DNA of 64,000 nt, taken from NCBI GenBank assembly GCA_039969155.1, contig JBDVOJ010000051.1, positions 20,261 to 84,260 of the forward strand, read 5' to 3'. Source of the DNA: GCA-002733465 sp039969155 (GTDB lineage: Bacteria; Pseudomonadota; Gammaproteobacteria; Enterobacterales; Kangiellaceae). Of the stretch, positions 8,811 through 19,000 are shown piece after piece. The notes under the pieces were generated by a model. It was not told the DNA's origin and searched no databases. It saw nothing but the letters and a program-made list of their open reading frames with translations. Position 1 is the stretch's first letter. Every line of letters begins with the position of its first letter. The translations under genes were made by a program, and so were the position numbers.

Positions 8811-9650
8811 ATGAACAAACAAAATATCATCGCTGAAATGCGAGTCCTGCCGGAAATTGATGTCGAATTCGAAATTACCCGTCGAATCGATTTTATTAAG
8901 CAAATGTTGTTATCAAGCCACAGCAAAACACTGGTCCTTGGCATTAGCGGCGGTATTGATTCATCCACTTTGGGGAAATTGGCACAGTTAGCCGTAGATC
9001 AACTAAACCAAAGTGATGATGGATACCGTTTCTTAGCGGTGCGCCTCCCCTACGGCATGCAGGCCGACGAACAGGAAGCGCAGCTAGCTTTAGATTTTAT
9101 CCAACCCAGTAAAAGGCTGACCGTCAATATCAAACCCGGAGCCGATGGAATTCATCAACAGACGCTCGAAGCTCTACAAAATGCAGAATTAGGTCCATAC
9201 GATGATCACCATTTAGATTTTGTAAAAGGTAACTGTAAAGCTCGCGCAAGAATGGCTGCACAATATGATATTGCAGGCACAACCGGTGGCCTAGTACTAG
9301 GAACCGATCACTCCGCAGAAAATATCACCGGCTTCTATACTAAATTTGGTGACGGAGCCTGCGACTTAGCGCCTTTGTTCGGACTGAGTAAACGTCAAGT
9401 TAGACAAATAGCCAAGCATTTAGGCGCTCCAGAAGTACTAATTAACAAAGCCCCCACGGCTGATTTAGAAAGTTTAGAGCCTGGTAAAACCGATGAGTCG
9501 GCTCTGGGATTAAGCTACCAACAAATCGATGATTTCTTAGAAGATAAATCGACGGACAGTCAAGCGGATCAAAAACTAATTCAAATCTTTAATAAAACAC
9601 AACATAAACGCTTGCCCATTCCAACTATATACGACCAATTCTCGAGCTAA
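8811..9650 (+). CDS. nadE: Ammonia-dependent NAD(+) synthetase
   Basis: The last step of NAD synthesis: amidation of nicotinate adenine dinucleotide using ATP and ammonia. The 280-residue protein has the PP-loop SGGIDSS and the family segments KGNCKARARM, GLVLGTDHSAE and TKFGDGACDLAPL. It lacks the N-terminal glutaminase domain of the glutamine-dependent form. ATG 8811 is preferred over ATG 8796 because the protein then begins near the usual family N-terminus, but neither has a good ribosome-binding site. No partner gene adjoins it. Confidence 0.92.
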   Translation: MNKQNIIAEMRVLPEIDVEFEITRRIDFIKQMLLSSHSKTLVLGISGGIDSSTLGKLAQLAVDQLNQSDDGYRFLAVRLPYGMQADEQEAQLALDFIQPSKRLTVNIKPGADGIHQQTLEALQNAELGPYDDHHLDFVKGNCKARARMAAQYDIAGTTGGLVLGTDHSAENITGFYTKFGDGACDLAPLFGLSKRQVRQIAKHLGAPEVLINKAPTADLESLEPGKTDESALGLSYQQIDDFLEDKSTDSQADQKLIQIFNKTQHKRLPIPTIYDQFSS

Positions 9651-9727
9651 CTATTGCTGACTTTACTTATTCAATACTCTGACATCATGTACTTCATCCA
9701 GCGGAATGTTGAACGGAGTGAATTGGA

Positions 9728-11323
9728 ATGTTAACCGCAAGCGCTTCCACGGCTAGCACCTCTTGGCGAGCAATAAAAATATTCTCCATCTACCGGCTAT
9801 TACTGTCGGCGACATTTGTATTGATCGTCATCTTACAACTTGATAACTCCTTTTTAGGTACCGCACAAAAAAACTTGTTTCAAGTAGTGGCACTTATGTA
9901 CCTGACATTTTCAATCATCGGCCACTTAGCAACCTATTATCAAAAACATTTCGATCTGCAATTACAATCTAATGTTTTGGTGGATATTTTCCTGTTAGCG
10001 CTATTGATGCACTCGAGTGGCGGAGTATCAAGTGGATTAGGCATGCTGATTGCGGTAAGTACTTCGGCTGCAACCATTCTAATTAATCGCCCATCCGCTT
10101 TAGGTTACCCTGTATTGGCATCTTTTGTAGTAGTTGCTGAAGAACTTTACTCATTAGCCAATGGGGTTAGATCACAAAGTGCTTTGACTCAAACCGGCAT
10201 TTTGACAGTGACTTTTCTATGTACCGGTCTAATGGCGTTTTACTTGTCGAGAAGGATCAGAGAAAGTGAGAAAACCGCCGAGCAATCTATTCGCGGTTTA
10301 GCGAGTATGGAAAAGCTTAATGAGGAAATCATACAATATATGTCTACCGGTGTAATCGTGACCGATAGCTCGCAAAATATTCAATTAATCAATCGCGCCG
10401 CATGGGTTCACTTAGGTATGCCTGAGTCCACCCAAAGTAAGAAATTGGAACTTATTGCAACACCTTTGGCAAGGCAGCTAAAATTATGGAAAAGGAAAAA
10501 TTTCTATCGACCGAAGCCGTTTAAGAACACTGCGACAGGTCCCAATCTTTTGCCAAAGTTTTCGCCAATTGGTGATAGCAAAGAAAATGCTATTATTTTC
10601 TTGGATGATACTTCCATGCTTAACCAACAAGCACAAAACCTAAAACTTGCTTCACTAGGTCGTCTAACTGCATCGATAGCCCATGAAATAAGAAACCCTC
10701 TTGGAGCTCTAAGTCATGCAGCACAACTTCTTAAAGAGTCAGACAGTCTCGATAAAGCTAACGCTGAACTCGTCGAAATTGTCGAAAAAAACACCTCTCG
10801 CGTTAACGGTATCATTGAAAATATTATGCAACTATCGACGCGAAAAACAGCTCAAGTTAAAGAAATGAGCCTAAACAATTATTTAACCACATTAAAAGAC
10901 GAATACTTAATCGATAAACCTAAGAATTACCAGATAGACCTGCAACTACCAACTCAAGATGTCTTGGTACTTTTCGATTTCACTCAACTTAGGCAAATTC
11001 TAACTAACCTATTCGACAATGGCATCAGGTACAGTGACCTCAATCAAGGGATTCCAAGCATCACTATCATGTTAGGAGTAGAACCTCAAAACAACACACC
11101 ATTCCTAGATATCGTTGATAAAGGCGAAGGTATCGCACCGGATATCGCTGAGAAAATTTTTGAACCTTTCTTTACCACATCTAAGACTGGAACAGGGCTT
11201 GGACTCTACCTCTCACGCGAACTTTGTGAAGCAAACCGAGCTCGATTGGATTATATTCCCTTGACGGCCGGAGGCTCGTGTTTCAGAATAAGTTTTTCCA
11301 CTACAAAACAATCACTTCATTAA
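9728..11323 (+). CDS. pilS: Type IV pilus sensor histidine kinase PilS
   Basis: A 531-residue membrane sensor kinase. About six hydrophobic segments fill residues 15-180, followed by a PAS-like region (about 195-300), a HisKA domain with ASIAHEIRNPLG (phospho-acceptor His319) and an HATPase domain with a DNGIRYS N-box, DKGEGIAPD and TGTGLGLYLSR. It is 25 bp upstream of pilR, as in Pseudomonas, where PilS senses pilin in the inner membrane and phosphorylates PilR to activate sigma-54-dependent pilA transcription. Confidence 0.9.
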   Translation: MLTASASTASTSWRAIKIFSIYRLLLSATFVLIVILQLDNSFLGTAQKNLFQVVALMYLTFSIIGHLATYYQKHFDLQLQSNVLVDIFLLALLMHSSGGVSSGLGMLIAVSTSAATILINRPSALGYPVLASFVVVAEELYSLANGVRSQSALTQTGILTVTFLCTGLMAFYLSRRIRESEKTAEQSIRGLASMEKLNEEIIQYMSTGVIVTDSSQNIQLINRAAWVHLGMPESTQSKKLELIATPLARQLKLWKRKNFYRPKPFKNTATGPNLLPKFSPIGDSKENAIIFLDDTSMLNQQAQNLKLASLGRLTASIAHEIRNPLGALSHAAQLLKESDSLDKANAELVEIVEKNTSRVNGIIENIMQLSTRKTAQVKEMSLNNYLTTLKDEYLIDKPKNYQIDLQLPTQDVLVLFDFTQLRQILTNLFDNGIRYSDLNQGIPSITIMLGVEPQNNTPFLDIVDKGEGIAPDIAEKIFEPFFTTSKTGTGLGLYLSRELCEANRARLDYIPLTAGGSCFRISFSTTKQSLH

Positions 11324-11348
11324 GCGACTGTATTAAGCGACCATATCA

Positions 11349-12731
11349 ATGACAAAGACTCCCCTAGCCCTGATTGTTGACGATGAACCAGATATTCTGC
11401 AACTGTTGGGCATCACTTTAAGTCGAATGAACATTGACACCTGTCGTGCCGAATCCCTCACTGAAGCAAAACAGCTCCTGACTCAAAACACCTTTGACTT
11501 TTGCCTAACCGACATGCGTCTACCAGACGGCGATGGCATTGACTTAATTAAACACATACAACAGGAATTTAGCCATCTTCCGGTTGCTTTGATCACGGCT
11601 CACGGCAACATGGAAACCGCTATCGATGCGATGAAGGCCGGCGCATTTGATTTTCTATCCAAACCAGTTGATTTAACTGCATTAAGAAACTTGATAAAAA
11701 ACGCGTTAAAAATAAATCAGCAAGGTTTGCAATCTGAGCAATGTGTTAGTCCTAAAAAAGCGACTAAAAACAAGAAAACGCTTATCGGTGATACCGACGT
11801 AATGCTTCGGTTAAAACAAACCATTTTAAAGCTTTCACGAAGTCAGGCTCCAGTTTATATACATGGCGAATCGGGTACAGGTAAAGAACTAGTAGCAAAG
11901 CTAATCCATTATAAGGGGCCACGAGCTGACTCACCCTTTATACCGGTTAACTGTGGTGCTATCCCGTCAGAATTGATGGAAAGTGAATTTTTTGGGCATA
12001 AGAAAGGCAGTTTTACCGGTGCCGTTAGTGACAAGAAGGGGCTTTTCCAATTAGCAGAAGGTGGAACTTTATTTCTCGATGAAATTGCTGAACTTCCTAT
12101 CGCAATGCAAGTAAAACTACTAAGAGCGATACAAGAAAAAAGTATTCGTCCAGTTGGCGGCGATAAAGAAATCGCAGTTGATGCAAGGATCTTAAGTGCC
12201 AGCCATAAAGACTTGTTGAAGTTAGTCAACGAAGGTCAATTTAGACAAGATTTATTTTATCGCATCAATGTTATTGAGCTTAATGTACCAGCGTTAAGGG
12301 AGAGAAAAGGAGATATTGAAAAGCTTTCTCATTATTTACTTAACGAATTAGCTCAGCGACAACAAATAGAAGGTGCAAGCATAACCGATAGAGCAATAGA
12401 TAAGCTTTTAAGTTATGACTTTCCTGGAAACATTAGAGAACTAGAAAACATTTTAGAGCGCGCGCTAACGCTCGCAACTGATGACACGATCTATGAAGAA
12501 GATCTTAACCTGCCTACCTCTAGTATTGCTAACCCCGCAACTGACGGCATAGTTTCCAATCGAAACTCTCTTCCTCTCGATGAATATTTAGCGAAAATAG
12601 AAAAAGCCGAAATCATGAAATCCCTTCGAAAAACTAAAGGAAATCGAACCAAAGCGGCCAAAGTATTAGGCATTAGTTTTAGGGCTCTACGATATAAGCT
12701 TGAAAAACTAGAAATTGATATCGACAATTAG
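11349..12731 (+). CDS. pilR: Sigma-54-dependent response regulator PilR
   Basis: A 460-residue NtrC-type activator. The receiver domain has DDEP and phospho-acceptor Asp55 (TDMRLPDGDG), a AAA+ domain with Walker A GESGTGKE and the sigma-54 contact loop GSFTGA, and a C-terminal Fis-type helix-turn-helix (NRTKAAKVLGISFRALRYKL). It partners PilS in the same operon and should activate sigma-54 promoters of pilin genes. No major pilin gene is in this window; a FimT/GspH-like minor pilin follows about 450 bp downstream. Confidence 0.92.
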   Translation: MTKTPLALIVDDEPDILQLLGITLSRMNIDTCRAESLTEAKQLLTQNTFDFCLTDMRLPDGDGIDLIKHIQQEFSHLPVALITAHGNMETAIDAMKAGAFDFLSKPVDLTALRNLIKNALKINQQGLQSEQCVSPKKATKNKKTLIGDTDVMLRLKQTILKLSRSQAPVYIHGESGTGKELVAKLIHYKGPRADSPFIPVNCGAIPSELMESEFFGHKKGSFTGAVSDKKGLFQLAEGGTLFLDEIAELPIAMQVKLLRAIQEKSIRPVGGDKEIAVDARILSASHKDLLKLVNEGQFRQDLFYRINVIELNVPALRERKGDIEKLSHYLLNELAQRQQIEGASITDRAIDKLLSYDFPGNIRELENILERALTLATDDTIYEEDLNLPTSSIANPATDGIVSNRNSLPLDEYLAKIEKAEIMKSLRKTKGNRTKAAKVLGISFRALRYKLEKLEIDIDN

Positions 12732-13180
12732 TTTGTTTTGCTCCATTCCAATTAGTCTTCAGTCCCGCCCTTTTCTACTTATTCAATGATCTTACAATAA
12801 CGTGATCGTTTTAAGTTGTAACTAGTAGGTGTTGTTCTTTCAACTCTGCTAACGGACTTTTTTCATCACGAAGCCAAAGAAGTGCTATTTAATCATACTA
12901 AAAAAGCGCCTGAAAACCATGTAAAATGATAAAAGAGCTCAACCTTTTGGGTTAGGGTCAAATATCAAATTTCTCTTGCTTAACTTACAAGCTCTATAGT
13001 CATTTTCTCACGAGCAAGCAACGCTCAGCTTGAATAAATTTAAGAAAACTCTCGTCACAACTATCTCATCTATCCTACTTCGCAGGAATGTCTAATTTGA
13101 CACAATGGCACTTGAACATGGAAATAGCTTGATAACAAAGCTAACAGCGAAACACATTATTCACATAAAAGGACTTAATA
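12732..13180. other. 449-bp intergenic region before the pseudopilin gene
   Basis: No gene is seen on either strand. It holds a TTGACA-like hexamer at 13097-13102, but with a poor -10 partner, and short A/T-rich inverted repeats. No sigma-54 (GG-N10-GC) promoter was found, although PilR is encoded just upstream. A ribosome-binding site AAAGGA precedes the GTG start at 13181. Confidence 0.5.
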
Positions 13181-13738
13181 GTGAAAAACAAAAATAATGG
13201 ATTTACACTCATCGAATTATTGCTTGGAATAGCCATCATTACGATTGTACTTGGTCAAGCTATTCCTAGCTTTAATCAATTAATCGAAAAAAGAAAGGCC
13301 TCTGCAAATGTTCAGAGGTTAATGCAAACCTTACAACTCTCTCGAACCACTGCAATAACCGAAAATACAACGGTTACTATCTGCCCTACCAACGATGGTA
13401 TCAATTGCAATTCTAACTGGAGTGACGGTTATCTATCGTTTAAAGACATCAACAACAATCGAACATTCGACAGCGGTGATGAAAAACTCGTCGAATATTT
13501 AACCCATGATGCTAAGTCTCAAACAAGCTGGCGTGCCTTTGGAGTTAGAAGTTCACTTCAGTGGCTACCAACAGGCATCACTAATCATCAAAATGGGTCA
13601 TTTGAGCTTTGTTACAATAGCAAAGCTGAGTTAGCAAGAGGACTATTCATTACCAAAGCGGGACGAATTAGGAATTCTAAAGACCTGGATGGCGATGGCA
13701 TTCATGAAAACGCAACAGGTTCACGCATCAGATGTTGA
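13181..13738 (+). CDS. GspH/FimT-family pseudopilin
   Basis: A 185-residue type IV pilin-like protein. The short leader ends in a prepilin peptidase site, NGFTLIELLLGIAIITIVLG, with cleavage expected between Gly and Phe and the usual Glu at +5. The C-terminal part has two or more cysteines and an acidic loop, as in FimT or GspH minor pilins. It probably takes part in type IV pilus priming or DNA binding. The start is GTG with the ribosome-binding site AAAGGA. It follows pilSR but has its own long upstream region. The family is certain; the choice between FimT and GspH is not. Confidence 0.85.
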   Translation: MKNKNNGFTLIELLLGIAIITIVLGQAIPSFNQLIEKRKASANVQRLMQTLQLSRTTAITENTTVTICPTNDGINCNSNWSDGYLSFKDINNNRTFDSGDEKLVEYLTHDAKSQTSWRAFGVRSSLQWLPTGITNHQNGSFELCYNSKAELARGLFITKAGRIRNSKDLDGDGIHENATGSRIRC

Positions 13739-13767
13739 TCACACCTGCTATCATCAGCCACCAGCCT

Positions 13768-15216
13768 CTATTTAGGCTGGTACACTTTTACCTGATAACC
13801 TTTACTGGTGAGCTCTTCTGCTTGCAATTGACTCATAACCCCTTTATCACAATACAAAAGATAACGGTTTGATTTATCGAGTTGGTCGGTCGTTTGTAAC
13901 TTATAAAACGGTATAGTGATAACATCATTAGCGGTAAGGTTTAAAGGTGCAACTGCCATTTCTTGCGGATGACGAATATCAATGACGATATCTGACTTAT
14001 CAGGTAAAGATACGATTTCTACATCTTCAACATTGACGATGGAATCATAAATTTGATCAATGTTTTCAACTTTACGATTGGCAAATGCTCTCTCTAAAAT
14101 ATCAAAATCGAAACGAGCTTCTTCCTTTTCAATTTTATGCACTTTCGCTCTGGTTGTTGGCTTGTTAGATATTACGCCGCAATACTCGGGCATAACAGAA
14201 GCAAATTCTTCTGTTCCAATCTGTCTAGAAAGATTAATAATTTCCGGTTTGTCCATGACGATTAATGGACGCATTACTAAACTATTGCAAACGCTATCGA
14301 TCACAGATAGATTAGTTAGAGTTTGACTCGATACTTGACCAACAGCCTCACCAGTAACTAGCGCTGGGGCATTGAACTCAGTTGCAATCTTTTCGGCAAC
14401 TCTTAGCATCATGCGTTTAAGTATGACACCCATTTGGGACTGATCGACTCGGTTTAAGATTTCTGAAACGACTTCTTCAAAAGGAATGGAAATGAAAAGG
14501 GTTCTGTGGGATGAGGAATATTTTTCCCACATATAATGAGCGACTTGCTTGACGCCAACTTCATGCGCCATGCCGCCAAGGTTGAAAAAACAAAAGTGAG
14601 TCCTAATTCCCCGTTTCATCATTAAGTAGCTTGATACGGTTGAATCGTAACCACCTGAAATAAGACTTACACAGGACTCCTGTTGACCAATTGGAAAGCC
14701 ACCTAACCCTTCATATCGCTCTACCACTGTCATCAGCTGTTCGCCTCGGATCTCCATTTGAACTTGGACGTCAGGGTTTTTTAACTGCACTTTGCTTGCT
14801 TCGCTGTGCTGCAAAAGTGCACCACCAGATTGGCGCTCTACTTCAATCGAGCTAAAAGGATGTTTACCAGAACGTTTAACACGAACACAAAAGGATTTAC
14901 CATCTATTTTTTGACTAAACTCTTTAACAGCGATCTGACAGATATCTTCAACTGAGTTGAACTGATGCTCGTTGACTTTAAGGATAAATTCGATACCAGG
15001 TGTAGACTGGAGTCGCGCTAGAACCAAGGACTCCAAAGATTCCTCATGTTCATCTATGTCTAATTCGATAAAGTCCCAAGTCCCTTTAAGCTTAGGGTTT
15101 TCTACAATCGGACCAAGCACTTTTTTCAAGTTCTTGCGCAACTGGGCAATAAACTGCTTTCTGACCGGTCGGCTTTTAACAATAATTTCGGGAAATAGCT
15201 TAATTACAAATTTCAT
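13768..15216 (-). CDS. thiI: tRNA 4-thiouridine synthase ThiI with rhodanese domain
   Basis: A 482-residue ThiI. THUMP domain at about 60-165, then the PP-loop SGGYDST that adenylates tRNA U8, the conserved cysteine of PEYCGVISNKPT (about residue 344) and a C-terminal rhodanese domain with the persulfide Cys456 in YLLYCDKG. The full-length enterobacterial-type protein makes 4-thiouridine in tRNA and passes sulphur to thiazole synthesis. A short GC-rich hairpin (13761-13780) overlaps its stop codon and the end of the convergent pseudopilin gene. Confidence 0.94.
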   Translation of the reverse strand: MKFVIKLFPEIIVKSRPVRKQFIAQLRKNLKKVLGPIVENPKLKGTWDFIELDIDEHEESLESLVLARLQSTPGIEFILKVNEHQFNSVEDICQIAVKEFSQKIDGKSFCVRVKRSGKHPFSSIEVERQSGGALLQHSEASKVQLKNPDVQVQMEIRGEQLMTVVERYEGLGGFPIGQQESCVSLISGGYDSTVSSYLMMKRGIRTHFCFFNLGGMAHEVGVKQVAHYMWEKYSSSHRTLFISIPFEEVVSEILNRVDQSQMGVILKRMMLRVAEKIATEFNAPALVTGEAVGQVSSQTLTNLSVIDSVCNSLVMRPLIVMDKPEIINLSRQIGTEEFASVMPEYCGVISNKPTTRAKVHKIEKEEARFDFDILERAFANRKVENIDQIYDSIVNVEDVEIVSLPDKSDIVIDIRHPQEMAVAPLNLTANDVITIPFYKLQTTDQLDKSNRYLLYCDKGVMSQLQAEELTSKGYQVKVYQPK

Positions 15217-15258
15217 TTTTTATTAACGTACTAGCAAAATTTGGCGCTATTCTAGCTT

Positions 15259-15292
15259 AAAAAAGGGACGAAATCTTCGGAAGATTTGTCCC
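15259..15292 (-). terminator. Rho-independent terminator of lexA
   Basis: On the minus strand GGGAC-AAATCTT-CCG-AAGATTT-CGTCCC followed by T6. It lies just behind the lexA stop codon and upstream of thiI, so the two genes are separate units. Confidence 0.88.
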
Positions 15293-15310
15293 AATAGGGC
15301 TAATTTGTAT

Positions 15311-15907
15311 TTATGCTCTAATTAATCCAACAAAGTGCCCTTCGATGGCTAAGTCCTCGGCGGGAAGAATAATAGGCTGATAATTGTCATTGGCTGGCTG
15401 AAGAACCGCATTGGCTCCCTGTCTTTCTAATCGTTTAACGGTCACCTCATCATCAATCCGAGCAACGACTATTTCGCCAACATTGGCAGTATTAGACTTT
15501 CTAACCGCGATTAAATCACCATCCAAAATCCCCTCGTCGATCATACTATCGCCTCTAACTCGCAGCAGGAATGTCGGTTTTTTACGTCTCATAACTTCCG
15601 GTATGGTAACGTAAGACTCAACATTTTCTATCGCTTCTATCGGCAGACCGGCTGCCACCGAGCCTACTAGAGGTAGTTCAAACTCATTCTGTTGATTTAG
15701 GACTCTAATTCCACGAGGCTTATCGGGGTAGATCTCAATAACGTTCTTTCTCTCTAATGCCTTGAGGTGATCGGCCGCTGCTTTAGAAGATTTAACACCG
15801 ATCAGTTCTGCCAGCTCAACGTGTGAGGGTGCGATACCAAAGTCCTCTATATAACTGGTTAAAGCCGCCAGGACTTCTTCTTGTCTTTGGGTTAACTCTT
15901 TACTCAT
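15311..15907 (-). CDS. lexA: SOS repressor LexA
   Basis: A 198-residue LexA. An N-terminal winged helix (about 1-70) is followed by the self-cleavage site Ala86-Gly87 in SVAAGLP and the Ser121/Lys158 dyad (RGDSM and EVTVKRL). It represses DNA-damage genes until RecA filaments trigger cleavage. The start ATG 15907 has the ribosome-binding site AAGGAA. The upstream region lacks a canonical CTGT-N8-ACAG box; a CTAT-N4-ATAG palindrome lies about 40 bp upstream of the start codon. Confidence 0.95.
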   Translation of the reverse strand: MSKELTQRQEEVLAALTSYIEDFGIAPSHVELAELIGVKSSKAAADHLKALERKNVIEIYPDKPRGIRVLNQQNEFELPLVGSVAAGLPIEAIENVESYVTIPEVMRRKKPTFLLRVRGDSMIDEGILDGDLIAVRKSNTANVGEIVVARIDDEVTVKRLERQGANAVLQPANDNYQPIILPAEDLAIEGHFVGLIRA

Positions 15908-15948
15908 AATGATTCCTTTGTTTGGTGAGCTATCGATACAATCACTAC

Positions 15949-15960
15949 CTATACAAATAG
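15949..15960. promoter_or_regulatory. Possible operator upstream of lexA (variant palindrome)
   Basis: CTATACAAATAG, arms CTAT/ATAG with a 4-base spacer. It lies where an autoregulatory LexA site is expected, but spacing and core differ from the CTGT-N8-ACAG consensus. It is offered only as a candidate. Confidence 0.25.
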
Positions 15961-16073
15961 TACTTTAGCTGAGTTAATCGACAAAGTAAACCTATTTGTG
16001 TCTTGTTTGGGCAAGCTGTTGATAAAAGCGAGGAATTTAAAAATAATAAGGCGAATTAGAATTTGGCTTGAGG

Positions 16074-19000
16074 TTATTCCGGACAGCTGCCCGAAAATCG
16101 TTGAAAATCTTGGTCGTTGATCGAGTGAGATTCATCCTGTTCAAATGAATCAATCACAGATGGTAACAACTGAAACCCGACCCATCTGTTTCTGCCACTG
16201 TGTTTGGCTTGATAGAGTGCCTTGTCTGCGGTTTCTATGGCTTGTTCCCAACTCCATTTAGTTATTAGCTTTTGTTTCATGGGATAAAAGCTAAACCCTA
16301 GTGAAATGGTTAACTTGATCTTCTCACTCTCAACCCCAATAAACTGTTTGCTTTTAATGGTCGACAATAGTCTATCGCATAATTCTTCAATCTGTGAGAC
16401 ATGGTCTGGTCTCAGCACCAGTAGGAATTCTTCTCCTCCCCAGCGAATGAGGTAATCGCCATCGCGAATGCTTTCTTGTAAGCAGCCTACAACTTGTTTT
16501 AATACTTCATCACCCGTGTAATGGCCAAACTCATCGTTAATATTTTTGAAAAAATCGATATCCGCTAAAATAAAAACCATGTTTGCAACTGACGACCGGT
16601 TATCTGAAGTTCTTACATAGTGAGATATATCACTGACTATTTGTTTTACAAAATATCGGCGATTGTGAATGCCTGTTAACGGGTCAGTGTATGAATGTAC
16701 GGTCAGTTGCTTATTTGCCGCCGCGAGTTCTTGGTTCGCGACAATAAGAGCTTCAGTTTTCTTTAAAATCAATTGTTCTAGAGCTTCAACTTTCCTTTTA
16801 TTTCGAGCACCAATGAATAAATAGAATAAGTAAAGTAAGATTAGGGATGCCACTAACACGGCCAGCTTAAAAATAAATGTTTCGTGATACCTAGCTTGAA
16901 TAGTAAATTCTAAAGAGGTTGGCAGCTCAGCCCACACTCCTTCCCGATTACTGGCTTTGACTTCAAATATATAATCACCAGCGGGTAGATTGGTATAGAA
17001 AACTTCTCGGTCAGATCCATTTGACTTCCATTGCGGCGAGTAGCCAATTAAACGGTACTGATACTTAACTAGGCCTTCATCTAGGCTAGTTAAACCATTA
17101 AATCTGAAACTGATATCCCTCGCTACAAACTGTCTTTTCTTATATTGGTGTATCCCTTGATCAATAAAATACATATCGACCAATCCATCGGGACTGTTAA
17201 TCTGCTCAATAAATGTTTGTACCGTAGGCAAATCTCTAACAACTTTGATAGGTTGAAGTTTTAACACGCCTTTTCTAGTGGGATACCAAATAGCGTCATT
17301 CAACCTAACCGATTTCGCATGCCCGGCACCGTTACAGCAGTATGCTTTTTCGCTGCCAGCTAAATACCCGCTGTCTTTGAGAACTGGCTCTGTTGAAACA
17401 TCTTTCCTTTGACCGCTAACATACTCGCTTAAACTTTTAAAATAGAGTCGATAAACACCATCAAATCCAGAAACCCAAATTGAATCACTATAAGGCGTTA
17501 AACTAAATGAACTATCGAAAACTAGACCCTGCTTGACTCTCACGGAATGCCAGTTCACGCCATCGAAAACCCCTAGCCCTTCACCATAGCTTCCGGCTAG
17601 CAAAAGATCGCCAATTTCAATTAAGCTAGTAACAAAACTGTCCTCAAAATATTTTGAGCTATTTAGGCGACCAGTACTTTCTTCATATAACAACAAGCCA
17701 TTTTGAGTACCAAAATACAGCTGATTTTTAAATTCTTTAATAGCGCGAAAGCTTCGGCTTTTTGTATTATTATCAATACCTACCTGTATAAAGTTACCAG
17801 CCGCTTGTTCACGTAAAAACATACCTTGCTCGGTTCCAACCCACAAACGAGACTGACTATCCCGGTAAATGGCTTGAATTTGCAAACCAGCGAGCCATCG
17901 ACCAGACTCTTGCATGTTACCACTGACGTTACTAATAGCTGGATGACTATTGTTTTCGTTTCTAATATTAAAAGATTGAAGTCCGGCTTTGGTACCAACC
18001 CACAAAGTATCATCATGGTCAAAATATAAGGTGTAAGCGGCACTATTGACTAGTTTGTTTGGTTGGAGGAGTAATTCAAATCGCTTGTTAACGAACTTAT
18101 AAATGCCTTGTTGGGTACCGACAAATAGACTGCCAGCTGAGTTGACTGCGACACTCCACACTAAGTTTTCTTTTAACCCTTGGAATTCAGAAAACCTGAC
18201 TGACCAACTATCTGTTAGCCTTATTAGACCCCGATCCGAAGTCCCAAACCAGAGTGCCCCTTCTCTATCTTGCATAAACTTGGAGACTCGATGATAACTT
18301 GGTTTTTCCTGCGGGTTAAATCGTTCCCCTTGATAATACCTAACTAAGCGTGATTCCGCGGCTATCCACAAGATCCCCTGCTCATCGAGATGCAAGTCAC
18401 TGATATTTTCACCATTCAAACCGAGCAAATCTTGAGGTACTTCGATTTTGTCTTTCCGGACAACCAACGGCCCCTCGGAAGTGGCCAGCCAAATACCCTC
18501 TGATTGAAGTGCAAAAGCGTTAATAATGGCTGACTGGTATCCCACAGGAAGTTTATAAATCTGCGTCTTACCGTTCACTATAGTGGTGAACTGACCGCGT
18601 CCTCCTACGTAAAGGGTTTGATTGACACTTTTTAACGCAAAACTTTCTTTAGACAGCAAGAAAGGTTCGATTTTTCGGTTAACCACCTTGTGCAGGCCGT
18701 TGGTAGAAGCCACTATAATAGTCTGCTTATGTTCTAATATACGATAGGGTTTGACCAAATCATTGGGCTCAAGGGATACCGCCTGGAAGCCCTCTTGCTC
18801 CGCGAAAGCGATGCCATTTTCAGTAAGAACCCACAAGGTATTTTGGCTATCAACTAGGATATCTTTAACAATATTACTCTTGAAAGCCGCGGTATTTGAG
18901 CGATTAAAGCTGACAAATTCTTTGCCGTTAAAGCGGGCAATGCCGCTTTGAGTGCCGACCCAAACATAACCTTTAGAGTCTTGCGCCAAGGCAGTAACCG

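Noticed and set aside
13080..13180. Possible sigma-54 promoter before the pseudopilin gene
   Set aside because: TGGCAC occurs at about 13106, but no GC lies at the required distance, so the -24/-12 pattern is not met.
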